Assembly (NCBI RefSeq): GCF_013623775.1
Contig: NZ_JABFAM010000007.1
Coordinates: 124,001 to 188,000, forward strand
Source: Rufibacter sp. XAAS-G3-1
GTDB taxonomy: Bacteria; Bacteroidota; Bacteroidia; Cytophagales; Hymenobacteraceae
Direction: 5' to 3'
Length of the DNA: 64,000 nucleotides
Part shown: in pieces, positions 8,197 to 16,336 of the stretch
How positions within the stretch are numbered: position 1 is the stretch's first letter
Layout of the letters: the number at the start of each line of letters is the position of its first letter
Position numbers and translations under genes: made by a program
Notes under the pieces: model-generated
Told to the model about the DNA's origin: nothing
The model's input: only the letters and a program-made list of their open reading frames with translations
The model's database searches: none

Positions 8197-8808
8197 CTAT
8201 ACCAGAGGCGGCGTTTCGTTTTGGAGAGTGCCGCCGCCTTTCTGCAGCAAGCCCTCTATCTGGGCAAGCAGGCTAGTCCTGACTTCTAAAGTAAGGCGGC
8301 AATCCAGGTTGAAGTCCTGCTGTTTAACGGGCAGGTCAAAGTCTTTCACCACTTTCATGATCTCGTTCATCTGTTCGTACCCGAACCGCACGGTGAGGAG
8401 CGCGGTTTCATGGCCTTCCACCACCTGGGCTTGTTCCAGCGCTTCCGCGGTAGCGGTTTTGTACGCGTGGATCAAACCGCCCACCCCTAGTTTCACGCCC
8501 CCGAAGTACCGGATCACCACCACCAGCACGTTGCTCAGCCCCAAAGACTTGATCTGCCCCAGAATAGGGTCGCCGGCCGAATGGTTGGGTTCGCCGTCAT
8601 CGTTGGCGCGGTACGTGGCTTTGTCGGCCCCCAGCAGGTAGGCGTAACAGTGGTGGCGGGCATCAAAGTACTGTTTCCGGAGGCCGAGCAGGATGTTTTT
8701 CACCTCTTCCTCGGTGCGCACCGGGTAGGCTTTGGAGATGAACTTGCTGCCCTTCTCTTTGTACAGTCCCTCTGCGGGCGCGGCAATGGTGCGGTAGGTG
8801 TCCTCCAT
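8197..8808 (-). CDS. IMPACT/YigZ family protein
   Basis: The 203-residue protein begins MEDTYRTIAAPAEGLYKEKGSKFISKAYPV and has the N-terminal UPF0029/IMPACT signature. Features include the KKQYFDARHHCYAY-like block, DDGEPNHSAGDPIL and VVIRYFGGVKLGVGGLIHAY (~100-120). A C-terminal DUF1949 ferredoxin-like domain follows (LTVRFGYEQMNEIMKVVKDF). Eukaryotic IMPACT regulates Gcn2; the bacterial role is not settled, though ribosome association has been proposed. I chose the ATG at 8808 because the upstream 25 codons (to 8883) read through an R4 palindrome. Confidence 0.88.
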   Translation of the reverse strand: MEDTYRTIAAPAEGLYKEKGSKFISKAYPVRTEEEVKNILLGLRKQYFDARHHCYAYLLGADKATYRANDDGEPNHSAGDPILGQIKSLGLSNVLVVVIRYFGGVKLGVGGLIHAYKTATAEALEQAQVVEGHETALLTVRFGYEQMNEIMKVVKDFDLPVKQQDFNLDCRLTLEVRTSLLAQIEGLLQKGGGTLQNETPPLV

Positions 8809-8850
8809 GGAGCGCAAAAATACGAAACGAATCAGAATAGCAGCCTTCCC

Positions 8851-8886
8851 CGTTTTAGGGGTGTTTTTGGGAAAATGGCTCAAAAA
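8851..8886. repeat. R4 palindrome between the IMPACT gene and the ketoisomerase
   Basis: CGTTTTAGGGGTGTTTTT and AAAATGGCTCAAAAAGGG form weak arms. It lies in the divergent promoter region. Confidence 0.45.
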
Positions 8887-8972
8887 GGGAATAAGGGAAC
8901 CCGTTTCTCTGGAGGCACCACCAGAAGCCAGGGCGCGCCTGATTTGTTTTGCTTTGCGTAACTTCGCGCCCC

Positions 8973-9377
8973 ATGATGTCTTCTGAACCCTACCTGCTTT
9001 CCTTCCGGTGCCTGCCCGATGCCAGCGGCACGTTGATTTCCACCCAGGATGCCACCGGCCTCCCCTTTGCCGCCAGGCGCGTCTTTTGGGTGTTCGCCCA
9101 GGCGCAGGAAACGGAGCGGGGCGGCCATGCCCACCGCACCACCCAAGAAGTTTTGACGGTGGTGCAGGGAAGCGTACGGGTGGTAACGGAGACGGCCCAG
9201 GGAAAAGAAGTATTTGCGTTAGCTACGCCTGCCCAAGGGCTGTACATTCCGCCGTTCTGCTGGATTACGGTACACCCATCGCCCGGTGCCATTCTCTGCT
9301 GCATGACCTCCACCGTTTTTGAGGAGACGGATTATATCAGGGACAGAGAAGAATTTGAAAGTTTTATTTCAAAATAG
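8973..9377 (+). CDS. Sugar 3,4-ketoisomerase (FdtA/QdtA-like cupin)
   Basis: The 134-residue cupin has the FdtA/WxcM-like sequence RRVFWVFAQAQETERGGHAHRTTQEVLTVVQGSVRV. The HAH pair at residues 52 and 54 corresponds to the catalytic histidines that move the keto group of dTDP-4-keto-6-deoxyglucose from C4 to C3. The GLYIPPFCWITV strand ends the barrel. The length agrees with characterised FdtA. The product would be the substrate of the DegT/DnrJ aminotransferase at 10553, giving a dTDP-3-amino-3,6-dideoxyhexose for surface glycans. ATGATG at 8973 gives two adjacent possible starts; ATGs further upstream add non-family residues. Confidence 0.85.
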   Translation: MMSSEPYLLSFRCLPDASGTLISTQDATGLPFAARRVFWVFAQAQETERGGHAHRTTQEVLTVVQGSVRVVTETAQGKEVFALATPAQGLYIPPFCWITVHPSPGAILCCMTSTVFEETDYIRDREEFESFISK

Positions 9378-9413
9378 GCGAAAGCAAACCCTCTTTCCGT
9401 AAAGTTGTTTTCT

Positions 9414-9578
9414 AAGAGCTTGTTTACATTTGAGGTTTGCAGGCGAAAACGGCCAGAGAAAGGTTCTGCGGAAGCGTTTTTTGAGCCGCGTGACAGCGCT
9501 ATGGTACTAGGAAAAGGTGAACGCAGGTTCTTTTTATGGCCGTTTGCAGCGCAAAGATGAAATTTAAACATGCTCTAA
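9414..9578. repeat. R1 element, copy 2
   Basis: It is a full copy with inverted ends AAGAGCTTGTTTACATTTG and AAATTTAAACATGCTCT. It has been inserted between the ketoisomerase and the acyltransferase and separates two genes expected to share a transcript. Confidence 0.82.
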
Positions 9579-9593
9579 AAAGGGCAAGACCAC

Positions 9594-10526
9594 ATGAAGG
9601 TTCTTAGGTATACAGCTGACTACGAAAAAGAATGGAATGACTTGGTGGAAAGTGCAAAGAATGGCCATTTTATGTTCCAGCGGCATTACATGGAATACCA
9701 TTCCCATAGGTACCAGGATGCGTCCCTCCTGTTTTTCCGTAAACAGAAGCTAGTAGCCGTGCTGCCCGCCCATTTGGACGGCGGCGTTTTTGCCACGCAC
9801 AAGGGACTTACCTTTGGGGGGGTGATTTGTGATGCCGCAATGACTTTTTCTATGATGCGGGAGGTGTTCGCCTCGCTTTTGGAATATTTAAAGGAACAGA
9901 AAGTTTACACGATATTCTATAAAGCTATCCCTTATTGTTACCATAGAATACCAGCCAGCGAAGATATTGCCGTTTTGACGCTGTTAGGCGCACATCTAGC
10001 AGCAAGAGATTTAATCAGCGTCATTGACCTAAAGGCTCCCCCGGTAAAGTATTACCGGGGTGTAAGATGGTCTATCCAGAAAGCGCGTAAAATAGGGCTT
10101 CGCGTTCAGAAAAGTGAGGAGTGGGAAGGATTCATGGATATTATGCAAAATATTCTCCAGAGGAAATATGGCCGCCAACCGGCTCATGCTTCCTCTGAAT
10201 TGGTGCAGCTAGCAAAGCGGTTTCCGGAGAATATTCAACTGTATGGGGTATATGATGGAGGTAAGTTGTTAGGTGGAAGCGTATTGTTTATATCTGAACA
10301 GGTTGTTCATGCCCAGTATTTAGGGATGAACGAAGAAGGCAGAAGGCTCCGAGCCCTACCTTTTTTCTTAGATACTATTTTTACTCAGTTTAAAAGTACA
10401 AAACGCTATTTTAGCTTTGGATCTTCCCAGGATGGAGAGTACGTAAACGAGAGTCTGTACTATTTCAAAGAAAGCATGGGTGCCCGAGCAATGTTACAGG
10501 AACAATACCTTCTTTCCTTCAACTAA
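9594..10526 (+). CDS. FemAB/GNAT-type N-acyltransferase in the polysaccharide cluster
   Basis: The 310-residue protein shows the double-GNAT architecture of the FemAB/acetyltransferase_6 group. The N-terminal half is NGHFMFQRHYMEYHSHRYQD...LVAVLPAHLD. The C-terminal half has LYGVYDGGKLLGGSVLFISEQVVHAQYLGMNEEGRRLRALPFFLD and FSFGSSQDGEYVNESLYYFKESMG. By position between the ketoisomerase and the aminotransferase it probably N-acylates the amino sugar made by these enzymes. That is an inference: characterised pathways use a hexapeptide acyltransferase (QdtC/FdtC). It is 26 bases upstream of the aminotransferase, so cotranscribed. Confidence 0.8.
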   Translation: MKVLRYTADYEKEWNDLVESAKNGHFMFQRHYMEYHSHRYQDASLLFFRKQKLVAVLPAHLDGGVFATHKGLTFGGVICDAAMTFSMMREVFASLLEYLKEQKVYTIFYKAIPYCYHRIPASEDIAVLTLLGAHLAARDLISVIDLKAPPVKYYRGVRWSIQKARKIGLRVQKSEEWEGFMDIMQNILQRKYGRQPAHASSELVQLAKRFPENIQLYGVYDGGKLLGGSVLFISEQVVHAQYLGMNEEGRRLRALPFFLDTIFTQFKSTKRYFSFGSSQDGEYVNESLYYFKESMGARAMLQEQYLLSFN

Positions 10527-10552
10527 AATTTTCTTCAAAGCTCAGGCATACC

Positions 10553-11659
10553 ATGCACGTTCCCTTTTTTACCTTCCGTGATTTTCCGGTTGGGCTTCAG
10601 CAGCGGGTAGAAGAGGCCCTCTTGACGGAGTTGCGGAAAAACCAGCTCATATTGGGGCCTTCCGTGACGGGGTTCGAGCAGGAATTTGGCCGCTATTTGG
10701 GTGGAAGAGAAGTGATTGGGGTGGGAAATGGGTATGATGCCCTGGTGCTGAGTCTGCGGGCCTTGGGAGTAGGCCCCGGCCATGACGTGGTGGTGCCCGC
10801 CAACGGCTACATTGCCACCATCAATGCGGTGCAGCAGGTGGGAGCCAAACCCGTCTTTGCCGAGCCCGACAGCCAAACGTATAACATCACCGCCGCCACC
10901 GTTTTACCGGTGCTTACGCCTCGTACCAGTGTCATCCTGCCCATTCATTTATATGGCCAGAGCTGCGAAATGGAAGAACTCCTGCACCTGTGTCAGAGCC
11001 ATAACCTAAAGCTAGTAGAAGACTTCGCGCAGGCGCAGGGCGCGTTGTATAACGGCAAACCAGTGGGCACGTTTGGGAAGGTAAACGCCACCAGTTTCTA
11101 CCCCACCAAAAACTTAGGCGCCGTAGGTGATGGCGGTGCGGTAGTCACCCAAGATAGCGGCATTGCCAGTTGGGTAAGGCAACACCATAATTATGGACAG
11201 TCCAGGCGGTATGAGTATGCGCAGGCAGGCGTCAACTCCCGCCTTGATTCTCTTCAGGCGGCCGTATTGTCAGTAAAGCTTTCCTGCCTGGATGTCCTAA
11301 ATACGGAGCGAAAACGGTTAGCGGCAATCTACCAGCAGGCCTTGGCCGGAGTAGGTGACCTTTGCCTACCTTGGGTAGTTTCTACGGGCACAGACCACAT
11401 TTACCACTTATACGTCATCCGTACCAGCCGCCGAGATGCCCTGCAGGAGTTCCTCCAAAAGAAAGATATCCAGACGTTGGTGCACTACCCGGTGCCGCCC
11501 CATTTCCAGCCAGCCTACCGGCAGTTGGGATACCGCCGGGGCGATTTCCCCCTCACTGAAGAACTAGCCAGCACCAGCCTGAGCCTGCCTCTCTTCCCCG
11601 GTATGACGGAGTTGGAGCAGGCCTGTGTCATAGAGCAGATTCAGCATTTCTTCGGCTGA
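10553..11659 (+). CDS. DegT/DnrJ/EryC1/StrS aminotransferase (FdtB/QdtB-like)
   Basis: This PLP enzyme of 368 residues aminates keto-sugar nucleotides. VGNGYDALVLSLRALG (~57-72) binds the cofactor phosphate, VEDFAQAQGA (~155-164) contains the PLP-contacting Asp, and SFYPTKNLGAVGDGGAV holds the Schiff-base Lys at about residue 186. NYGQSRRYEYAQAGVNSRLDSLQAA and the C-terminal HLYVIRT segment are standard. With the 3,4-ketoisomerase at 8973 it most likely acts at C3 of a dTDP-3-keto-6-deoxyhexose. No rmlA or rmlB homologue is in the window, so the dTDP-4-keto precursor must be made elsewhere. Confidence 0.9.
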   Translation: MHVPFFTFRDFPVGLQQRVEEALLTELRKNQLILGPSVTGFEQEFGRYLGGREVIGVGNGYDALVLSLRALGVGPGHDVVVPANGYIATINAVQQVGAKPVFAEPDSQTYNITAATVLPVLTPRTSVILPIHLYGQSCEMEELLHLCQSHNLKLVEDFAQAQGALYNGKPVGTFGKVNATSFYPTKNLGAVGDGGAVVTQDSGIASWVRQHHNYGQSRRYEYAQAGVNSRLDSLQAAVLSVKLSCLDVLNTERKRLAAIYQQALAGVGDLCLPWVVSTGTDHIYHLYVIRTSRRDALQEFLQKKDIQTLVHYPVPPHFQPAYRQLGYRRGDFPLTEELASTSLSLPLFPGMTELEQACVIEQIQHFFG

Positions 11660-11680
11660 AAGCCAGCCTCCTTCTTTGCT

Positions 11681-11720
11681 CTGTTTCAAGGCTGATTTTC
11701 CAAAAGGAGCCCTTAAACAG
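11681..11720. repeat. R4 palindrome after the aminotransferase
   Basis: CTGTTTCAAGGCTGATTTTC and AAAAGGAGCCCTTAAACAG pair imperfectly, 22 bases past the stop. It may partly terminate transcription before the flippase gene. Confidence 0.6.
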
Positions 11721-11782
11721 CTGGTAGATTCTGCAACAGAGATCAATTCTTAGTAGTTTGCGCCATGGCCGGAAAGCAGCAC

Positions 11783-13042
11783 ATGAAACAATTCCTACAA
11801 GGCTCCATTTGGTCGGCATTGTCCACCGTAGCCCGTGCAGGTAGTGCCTTGGTGGTCAATAAATTATTCGCCGTCTATTATGGGCCCAGTGGAATTGCTT
11901 TGTTGTCTCACTTTCAAAGCCTTGTTGCACTGCTCACCACGCTGCCCAATAGTGGCGTGAATGTGGGCTTGGTCAGACACCTGGCCCAAGGCAATGTGCG
12001 TGATGAAAGATACGCTTCCTTTTTTTGGGCGGGCCTTTGGCTTAACCTGATCACTTTTGTAGGGGTTCTAGGAGGCATTTTCATCTTCCCGTCCTTTTTT
12101 TTGGATCGGTTTGATGTCAACGAAGTAATCCAGGGAAATGGAGGTTACGTGTTGCTTGGGGTATTTCTGATTACCCTGCTGCTGCTCCATCTTTTTTGGC
12201 TTTCTGTATTGCTGGCCAGGCAAGCCCTGCGCGCGTATGTCTTCTTAAGCCTCTTGACCAGTGGCTGCACCATTACGGTGATGTGGTGGTCTGTTGGGAA
12301 TGTAACTCTACCGGTAGTGCTATTCTTGTTTTTGGCTGGGCAGGCCATTAGTGGGGTAGTGGGAGGTGTTGTCGTCTATTGCAAAGCATACCTTCCTAAG
12401 TGGCACATTGAATTGTCTAAGGAATCTTTCCGGGAATTAGGCAAATTTGTTCTCATGGCGGTCTCCACGCTAGTGGGCGGTAAACTCGCCGATTTTATTG
12501 TGCGGGAAGTAGCTATCAGCCGGTTTTCACTTCATGACACGGGCATGTGGCAGGCGGTTGTCCGAATCTCAGATAGCTACACCATGGTATATACCTCAAT
12601 TTTAGGGATGGTCTATTACCCAAAGGTAGCTTCTTTAGTAACAGAGGAAGATGAATTAAAGAGGTATATAAGGACAATCTTCCTTACGTTAGTACCCCTG
12701 CTTGGAGTCTCACTGTTACTGGTGTCAGGGCTGCGGGAATATCTTATCCTGCTCCTATTCAACAAAGATTTTTTACCCGCACAAGCACTTTTTGACTACC
12801 AACTAATCGGAGACTTTCTGAAGATGGTGGCATGGATATTATCATACGTAATAGCTGTGCGTGCTCAATTGAAATTATACATCTGCATACAACTGTTTTT
12901 CCCGCTGGTCTGTCTCCTGTTGGTGAAGGCGCTTATTCCAATATATGGAATAGAAGGCCTGCCTTTGGCAGGTGCTATTGGGAACGGTTTGTATCTGGTA
13001 TTTCACCTATATCTGTTCCGTTCATACCTTTTTTACAAATGA
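11783..13042 (+). CDS. O-antigen/oligosaccharide flippase (Wzx-like)
   Basis: The ~419-residue polytopic membrane protein begins MKQFLQGSIWSALSTVARAGSALVVNKLFAVYYGPSGIALL, the usual N terminus of MATE/Wzx-like O-antigen translocases, and has about twelve hydrophobic helices. LVGGKLADFIVREVAISRFSLHDTGMWQAVVRISDSY is a conserved central loop. It would flip an undecaprenyl-linked oligosaccharide across the inner membrane. An ATG at 11765 would add six residues; 11783 has GGAAAG six bases upstream and matches the family start. The stop overlaps the next gene's start (ATGA), implying translational coupling to the glycosyltransferase. Confidence 0.87.
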   Translation: MKQFLQGSIWSALSTVARAGSALVVNKLFAVYYGPSGIALLSHFQSLVALLTTLPNSGVNVGLVRHLAQGNVRDERYASFFWAGLWLNLITFVGVLGGIFIFPSFFLDRFDVNEVIQGNGGYVLLGVFLITLLLLHLFWLSVLLARQALRAYVFLSLLTSGCTITVMWWSVGNVTLPVVLFLFLAGQAISGVVGGVVVYCKAYLPKWHIELSKESFRELGKFVLMAVSTLVGGKLADFIVREVAISRFSLHDTGMWQAVVRISDSYTMVYTSILGMVYYPKVASLVTEEDELKRYIRTIFLTLVPLLGVSLLLVSGLREYLILLLFNKDFLPAQALFDYQLIGDFLKMVAWILSYVIAVRAQLKLYICIQLFFPLVCLLLVKALIPIYGIEGLPLAGAIGNGLYLVFHLYLFRSYLFYK

Positions 13043-14007
13043 GCGTGCCACTGGTTTCCATCATCTGCCTTTGCTATAACCACGCTGCGTTCCTGCGCGA
13101 GGCCTTGGACTCTGTTTTGGCGCAAACATATCCTAACCTGGAAGTGCTGGTGGTAGATGACCTGAGCACAGACAGGAGTGTGGAGATTATGGAGGAGTTT
13201 GCGCGGGAATTCCCGCAGATCAGGTTTATCCGGCACGGCCAGAACGTAGGCAACTGTGCCTCGTTCAATGAAGCCCTGCAACTCAGCCGGGGGGAGTTCA
13301 TCATTGATTTTGCCACCGATGACGTCCTGCACCCCGAGCGGGTAGCCCAACAGGTAGCGGCGTTCGGGCAACTGCCCGCTTCTTACGGAGTAGTGTACAC
13401 CAACGCCGAACTCATAGACGAACAATCTGCTTCCCTGGGCTTTTTCTACGCCCGGTCTGCCACTGGGCAGATCAGCCCGAGGCCGGCTCAAGGAGAGGTC
13501 TTCTCAGAGGTTTTGGGCCGATATTTCATTTGCCCGCCCACCATGATGATACGGCGGCAAGTGCTGGAGGAACTGGGAGGCTATGACCCTGCACTGGCCT
13601 ATGAGGACTTTGATTTCTGGGTGAGATCGGCACGTAACTGGGACTATTATTTCCTGGATCAGCCTTTGTGCAAGCGCCGGATGCATGCGAAGTCACTCTC
13701 CAGAAAAGTGTACCAGAAAGGAGACAAGCAGTTGGCTTCTACCATCAAAGTCATCCAAAAGGCCCAAAAGTTAATCAGAACTCCGCAGGAAAGAGAGGCC
13801 TTGAGCACCAGAATAAGGTATGAGGCGCGGCACGCCTATCTTACCGCCAATTATCCAGAGGCGGCCCAGCTGTTGCATCTGTTGAGAGAAGAGCAGGGAA
13901 TGACGGTTACCTACAGAATCCTGCACCTGCTTACGAAGCAACAGGTGCCGTTGCAGTTCCTGCGGCGGTGGTACCACCGGTGGAGGTACGGAGGTACCGC
14001 CGCATAA
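13039..14007 (+). CDS. Family 2 glycosyltransferase
   Basis: The 322-residue protein starts MSVPLVSIICLCYNHAAFLREALDSVLAQTYPNLEVLVVDDLSTD, the GT-A nucleotide-sugar binding fold. DFATDDVLHPERV (~94-106) supplies the metal-binding acidic motif. ICPPTMMIRRQVLEELGGYDPALAYEDFDFWVRSA (acceptor loop and catalytic ED) and a C-terminal helical tail follow. It probably adds one sugar to the lipid-linked glycan exported by the adjacent flippase. The ATG lies inside ATGA, shared with the flippase stop. Its 3' end overlaps the convergent gene at 13931 by 77 bases. Confidence 0.9.
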   Translation: MSVPLVSIICLCYNHAAFLREALDSVLAQTYPNLEVLVVDDLSTDRSVEIMEEFAREFPQIRFIRHGQNVGNCASFNEALQLSRGEFIIDFATDDVLHPERVAQQVAAFGQLPASYGVVYTNAELIDEQSASLGFFYARSATGQISPRPAQGEVFSEVLGRYFICPPTMMIRRQVLEELGGYDPALAYEDFDFWVRSARNWDYYFLDQPLCKRRMHAKSLSRKVYQKGDKQLASTIKVIQKAQKLIRTPQEREALSTRIRYEARHAYLTANYPEAAQLLHLLREEQGMTVTYRILHLLTKQQVPLQFLRRWYHRWRYGGTAA

Positions 14008-15373
14008 AATTCTGGATCAATTGCGTGAAAACCTGGTCTGTTCCCAGGCCAGAACCGCTTTGGATGGAGCCGGTGTTCAAGACCGCATGAGCGGCAGAAA
14101 GCGCCGTGAAGGTTATCTCACCGCCGCCGGTACCATCCCAGGCAGCGTCTTTTTCTTTGTGCACCGTTTCTGCCCCCGCAGAAGTTTTGTTCAATCCTTT
14201 GGCTAGCACCAGCGTATGGGCGGGGGTACTCCAGGTGGTTTTGTCGGTTTCATCTCCGCAAATGGGAACGTTGTCCAGCCCTTTTTCACCGAAGCGGTCT
14301 CCTTTTTTTACGTGGGTGCCTTCAAAAAGCCAATGGGCAGGTTGCAGAACCTGGTACGGGGCGTACGTGCCCATGCCGGGTTCGGTGAAGTGGGCACCCA
14401 TAAGCTGCGCCTCGGGGTGAGGGGTGTGCCGCCAGAGACCGCCTCTTTTGGCCTCGTTTTGGAAAAAAGAGGCGTTTTTCCGGCATTCTAGCTGGGTAAA
14501 GTTCTGGTGCCAGCGTACCTGCCAGTACACCTGATTTCCGCCTAGCGCAAGCAAAGGTTTATGCTGTTGAAAAACCAGGTTTCGTAAGGCGGTATACATT
14601 TTCTCAGAGAAATACTCGGCGTGGTACGCGAGCACCAGCACCTGATAGGTTGCTAGAAGATCAGGATGGGCTTCCAGGAAATAGTCTGGGTAGAGGTCTG
14701 CTTGGTGGTGTCGGGAAAACCAATGGTAGATATTGGCCTCAATCCGGAGGTTATGCTGAAGGGGGTGGGTGCCGGAATAGCTTAGGGCAGTGTTGGGCCG
14801 CAGGGAAGAGACTAGAGGCGCGTAGCCTTCGCCCAGCGCGTTCCGGTAGAACGACTGGCCACCGTACGCGTTGTACGCCAGCCAGGTGGTCACGGGGGCC
14901 AGCACGGCAACTTTAGACGCGGGGGCAGAAACGCCTACCAGAAAATGAATCTCAGAAGAACCTTTCAGAGTTGGGTTGGTCAGCAAGGCGCGGTAATATC
15001 CTGGGGCAGCCGTGAGAGGCAACGTAAACTGCCAGCCAATAGACCAGTGACAGCCTTCTTGCGCTTCCTGCACGGCCTCTTTCTGCGGCAATTGGTCAAA
15101 GAAGCGTTCGGTGAGTTCATGCCACCCGTTGTTTGCCCCGCAATGCTGCAGCCGGAGGGTATTCTGCGGGAGATCGGCTTTGAGGTGGAAAGAGACGGTC
15201 TCGCCGGGTCTGTAGAAAAATTTGTCGGAGTACCCTTCCAGCGGCTGCGGCACCATGTCTGGCGTTACGTCATCAAGGGGCATAGCGGGCTGGGGGCGTA
15301 GTCGCCAGGCGAAGTGCTTGAGCGGCCCAACCGTTCTTAGCAGAAATTTATTTACTCGTTTACTGAGCCTCAT
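13931..15373 (-). CDS. N,N-dimethylformamidase beta-subunit-like protein
   Basis: The ~480-residue protein resembles the C-terminal part of the large subunit of N,N-dimethylformamidase: LAPVTTWLAYNAYGGQSFYRN, SLRPNTALSYSGTHPLQHNLRIEANIYHWFSRH, VLVLAYHAEYFSEKMYTALRNLV and LALGGNQVYWQVRWH. Residues ~35-130 form a beta-sandwich-like module (FFYRPGETVSFHLKADLPQN). Such proteins occur in many glycan clusters where dimethylformamide degradation is not expected, so the name gives fold rather than substrate. The ATG at 15373 overlaps the upstream methyltransferase by 14 bases; 15457 would overlap by 98. No signal peptide is obvious from either start. Confidence 0.72.
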   Translation of the reverse strand: MRLSKRVNKFLLRTVGPLKHFAWRLRPQPAMPLDDVTPDMVPQPLEGYSDKFFYRPGETVSFHLKADLPQNTLRLQHCGANNGWHELTERFFDQLPQKEAVQEAQEGCHWSIGWQFTLPLTAAPGYYRALLTNPTLKGSSEIHFLVGVSAPASKVAVLAPVTTWLAYNAYGGQSFYRNALGEGYAPLVSSLRPNTALSYSGTHPLQHNLRIEANIYHWFSRHHQADLYPDYFLEAHPDLLATYQVLVLAYHAEYFSEKMYTALRNLVFQQHKPLLALGGNQVYWQVRWHQNFTQLECRKNASFFQNEAKRGGLWRHTPHPEAQLMGAHFTEPGMGTYAPYQVLQPAHWLFEGTHVKKGDRFGEKGLDNVPICGDETDKTTWSTPAHTLVLAKGLNKTSAGAETVHKEKDAAWDGTGGGEITFTALSAAHAVLNTGSIQSGSGLGTDQVFTQLIQNFMRRYLRTSTGGTTAAGTATAPVAS

Positions 15374-16154
15374 AAGCAACCGGCGTAGCGACAAAGATAC
15401 GTTCACCCTTGCCCAGTCCCAATCTGGCTTGTTCTTCTGGGGTGCGGGCAAGGGCATATTCTACCTCTTTTACTTTAAACCCCTGGGCAGCCACCCGCCG
15501 GGCGAAGTCCTGGCCGTAGTTCCTGAACCGGTCGGCCTGGCCGTACGCCTGTAACCGTTGGTGGGGGGTGAGGGCATGGGCAACTTCCAGCGTTTTTTCC
15601 TGCGGGTGCAGACGGGCCTGCAACAAAAGCTGGCCGGTAGGCCGAAGCACGCGCCGCAGTTCCTGCAGGGCTTGCTTATCTTGGGGCACGTGGGCCAGTA
15701 CGTGGGAGCAAAGAACCAGGTCAAATGAGGCCGAGGGGTAGGGCAGGGCCTGTAGGTCAACCTGATCCATGGCTACCGGTGAGGTCAGGTCGGCGCTGCG
15801 GTAGTTCAGGTTCAGGAGGTTTCTCAGGCGTTTTTGTAAAATAGGCTCCGGAGCCATGTGCAGGGCATCCAAGGCACGTTCCTGTATTCTTACTTGCTCC
15901 TGCAGATAGAGCCACAGCAGGCGGTGGCGCTCCAGGGTATGGCACCGCGGACAAAGGGCCTGAAGACGGCGCTCATTCCCGAAGGGCAGAAACGTTCTGA
16001 AGGAACCCTCACACAGCGGGCAAAACACCTTATTGCCCAGGTACAGCCAGCCTCTGGAAAGCCAGAAAAGCTTTCGCAGAGAAAGCCGGGCGTTGGCCGG
16101 AAGTATTTTCTTTAACAGCGGCAAAAGCATAGAGGCGGGTAAGGTGTTTTTCAA
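15360..16154 (-). CDS. Class I SAM-dependent methyltransferase with N-terminal zinc ribbon
   Basis: The 264-residue protein has a CPLC...CPRC pair (near residues 45-48 and 68-71) followed by HTLERHRLLWLYLQE, a zinc-ribbon preface seen in many methyltransferases of polysaccharide clusters. The Rossmann core follows with LNLNYRSADLTSP, LQALPYPSASFDLVLCSHVLAHVPQDKQALQELRRVLRPTGQLLLQ. It probably methylates a sugar or glycolipid made by the neighbouring glycan genes. It forms a two-gene unit with the 13931-15373 gene, whose start overlaps its stop. Confidence 0.82.
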   Translation of the reverse strand: MKNTLPASMLLPLLKKILPANARLSLRKLFWLSRGWLYLGNKVFCPLCEGSFRTFLPFGNERRLQALCPRCHTLERHRLLWLYLQEQVRIQERALDALHMAPEPILQKRLRNLLNLNYRSADLTSPVAMDQVDLQALPYPSASFDLVLCSHVLAHVPQDKQALQELRRVLRPTGQLLLQARLHPQEKTLEVAHALTPHQRLQAYGQADRFRNYGQDFARRVAAQGFKVKEVEYALARTPEEQARLGLGKGERIFVATPVAYEAQ

Positions 16155-16306
16155 AGTTAAATAAAACCGCTGTTTCCCGGGCAGAGATAAATACTGACAC
16201 CTTGTAAGAGGATTTTACGTAGTAGAAGAATTGGAAATATGGCGTTGGAATAGCAGGTTTGCGTACGAGTTCGGCTCAGTCATCAAGCATTCTGCTTAAA
16301 AAGTAA

Positions 16307-16314
16307 TATATTTG
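16307..16314 (+). promoter_or_regulatory. -7 box of the acyl-ACP desaturase gene
   Basis: TATATTTG is a perfect TAnnTTTG match, 22 bases before the ATG. A -33 TTTG at the usual spacing is not obvious. Confidence 0.5.
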
Positions 16315-16336
16315 TTCTTCCATATCTAAAGAATTT

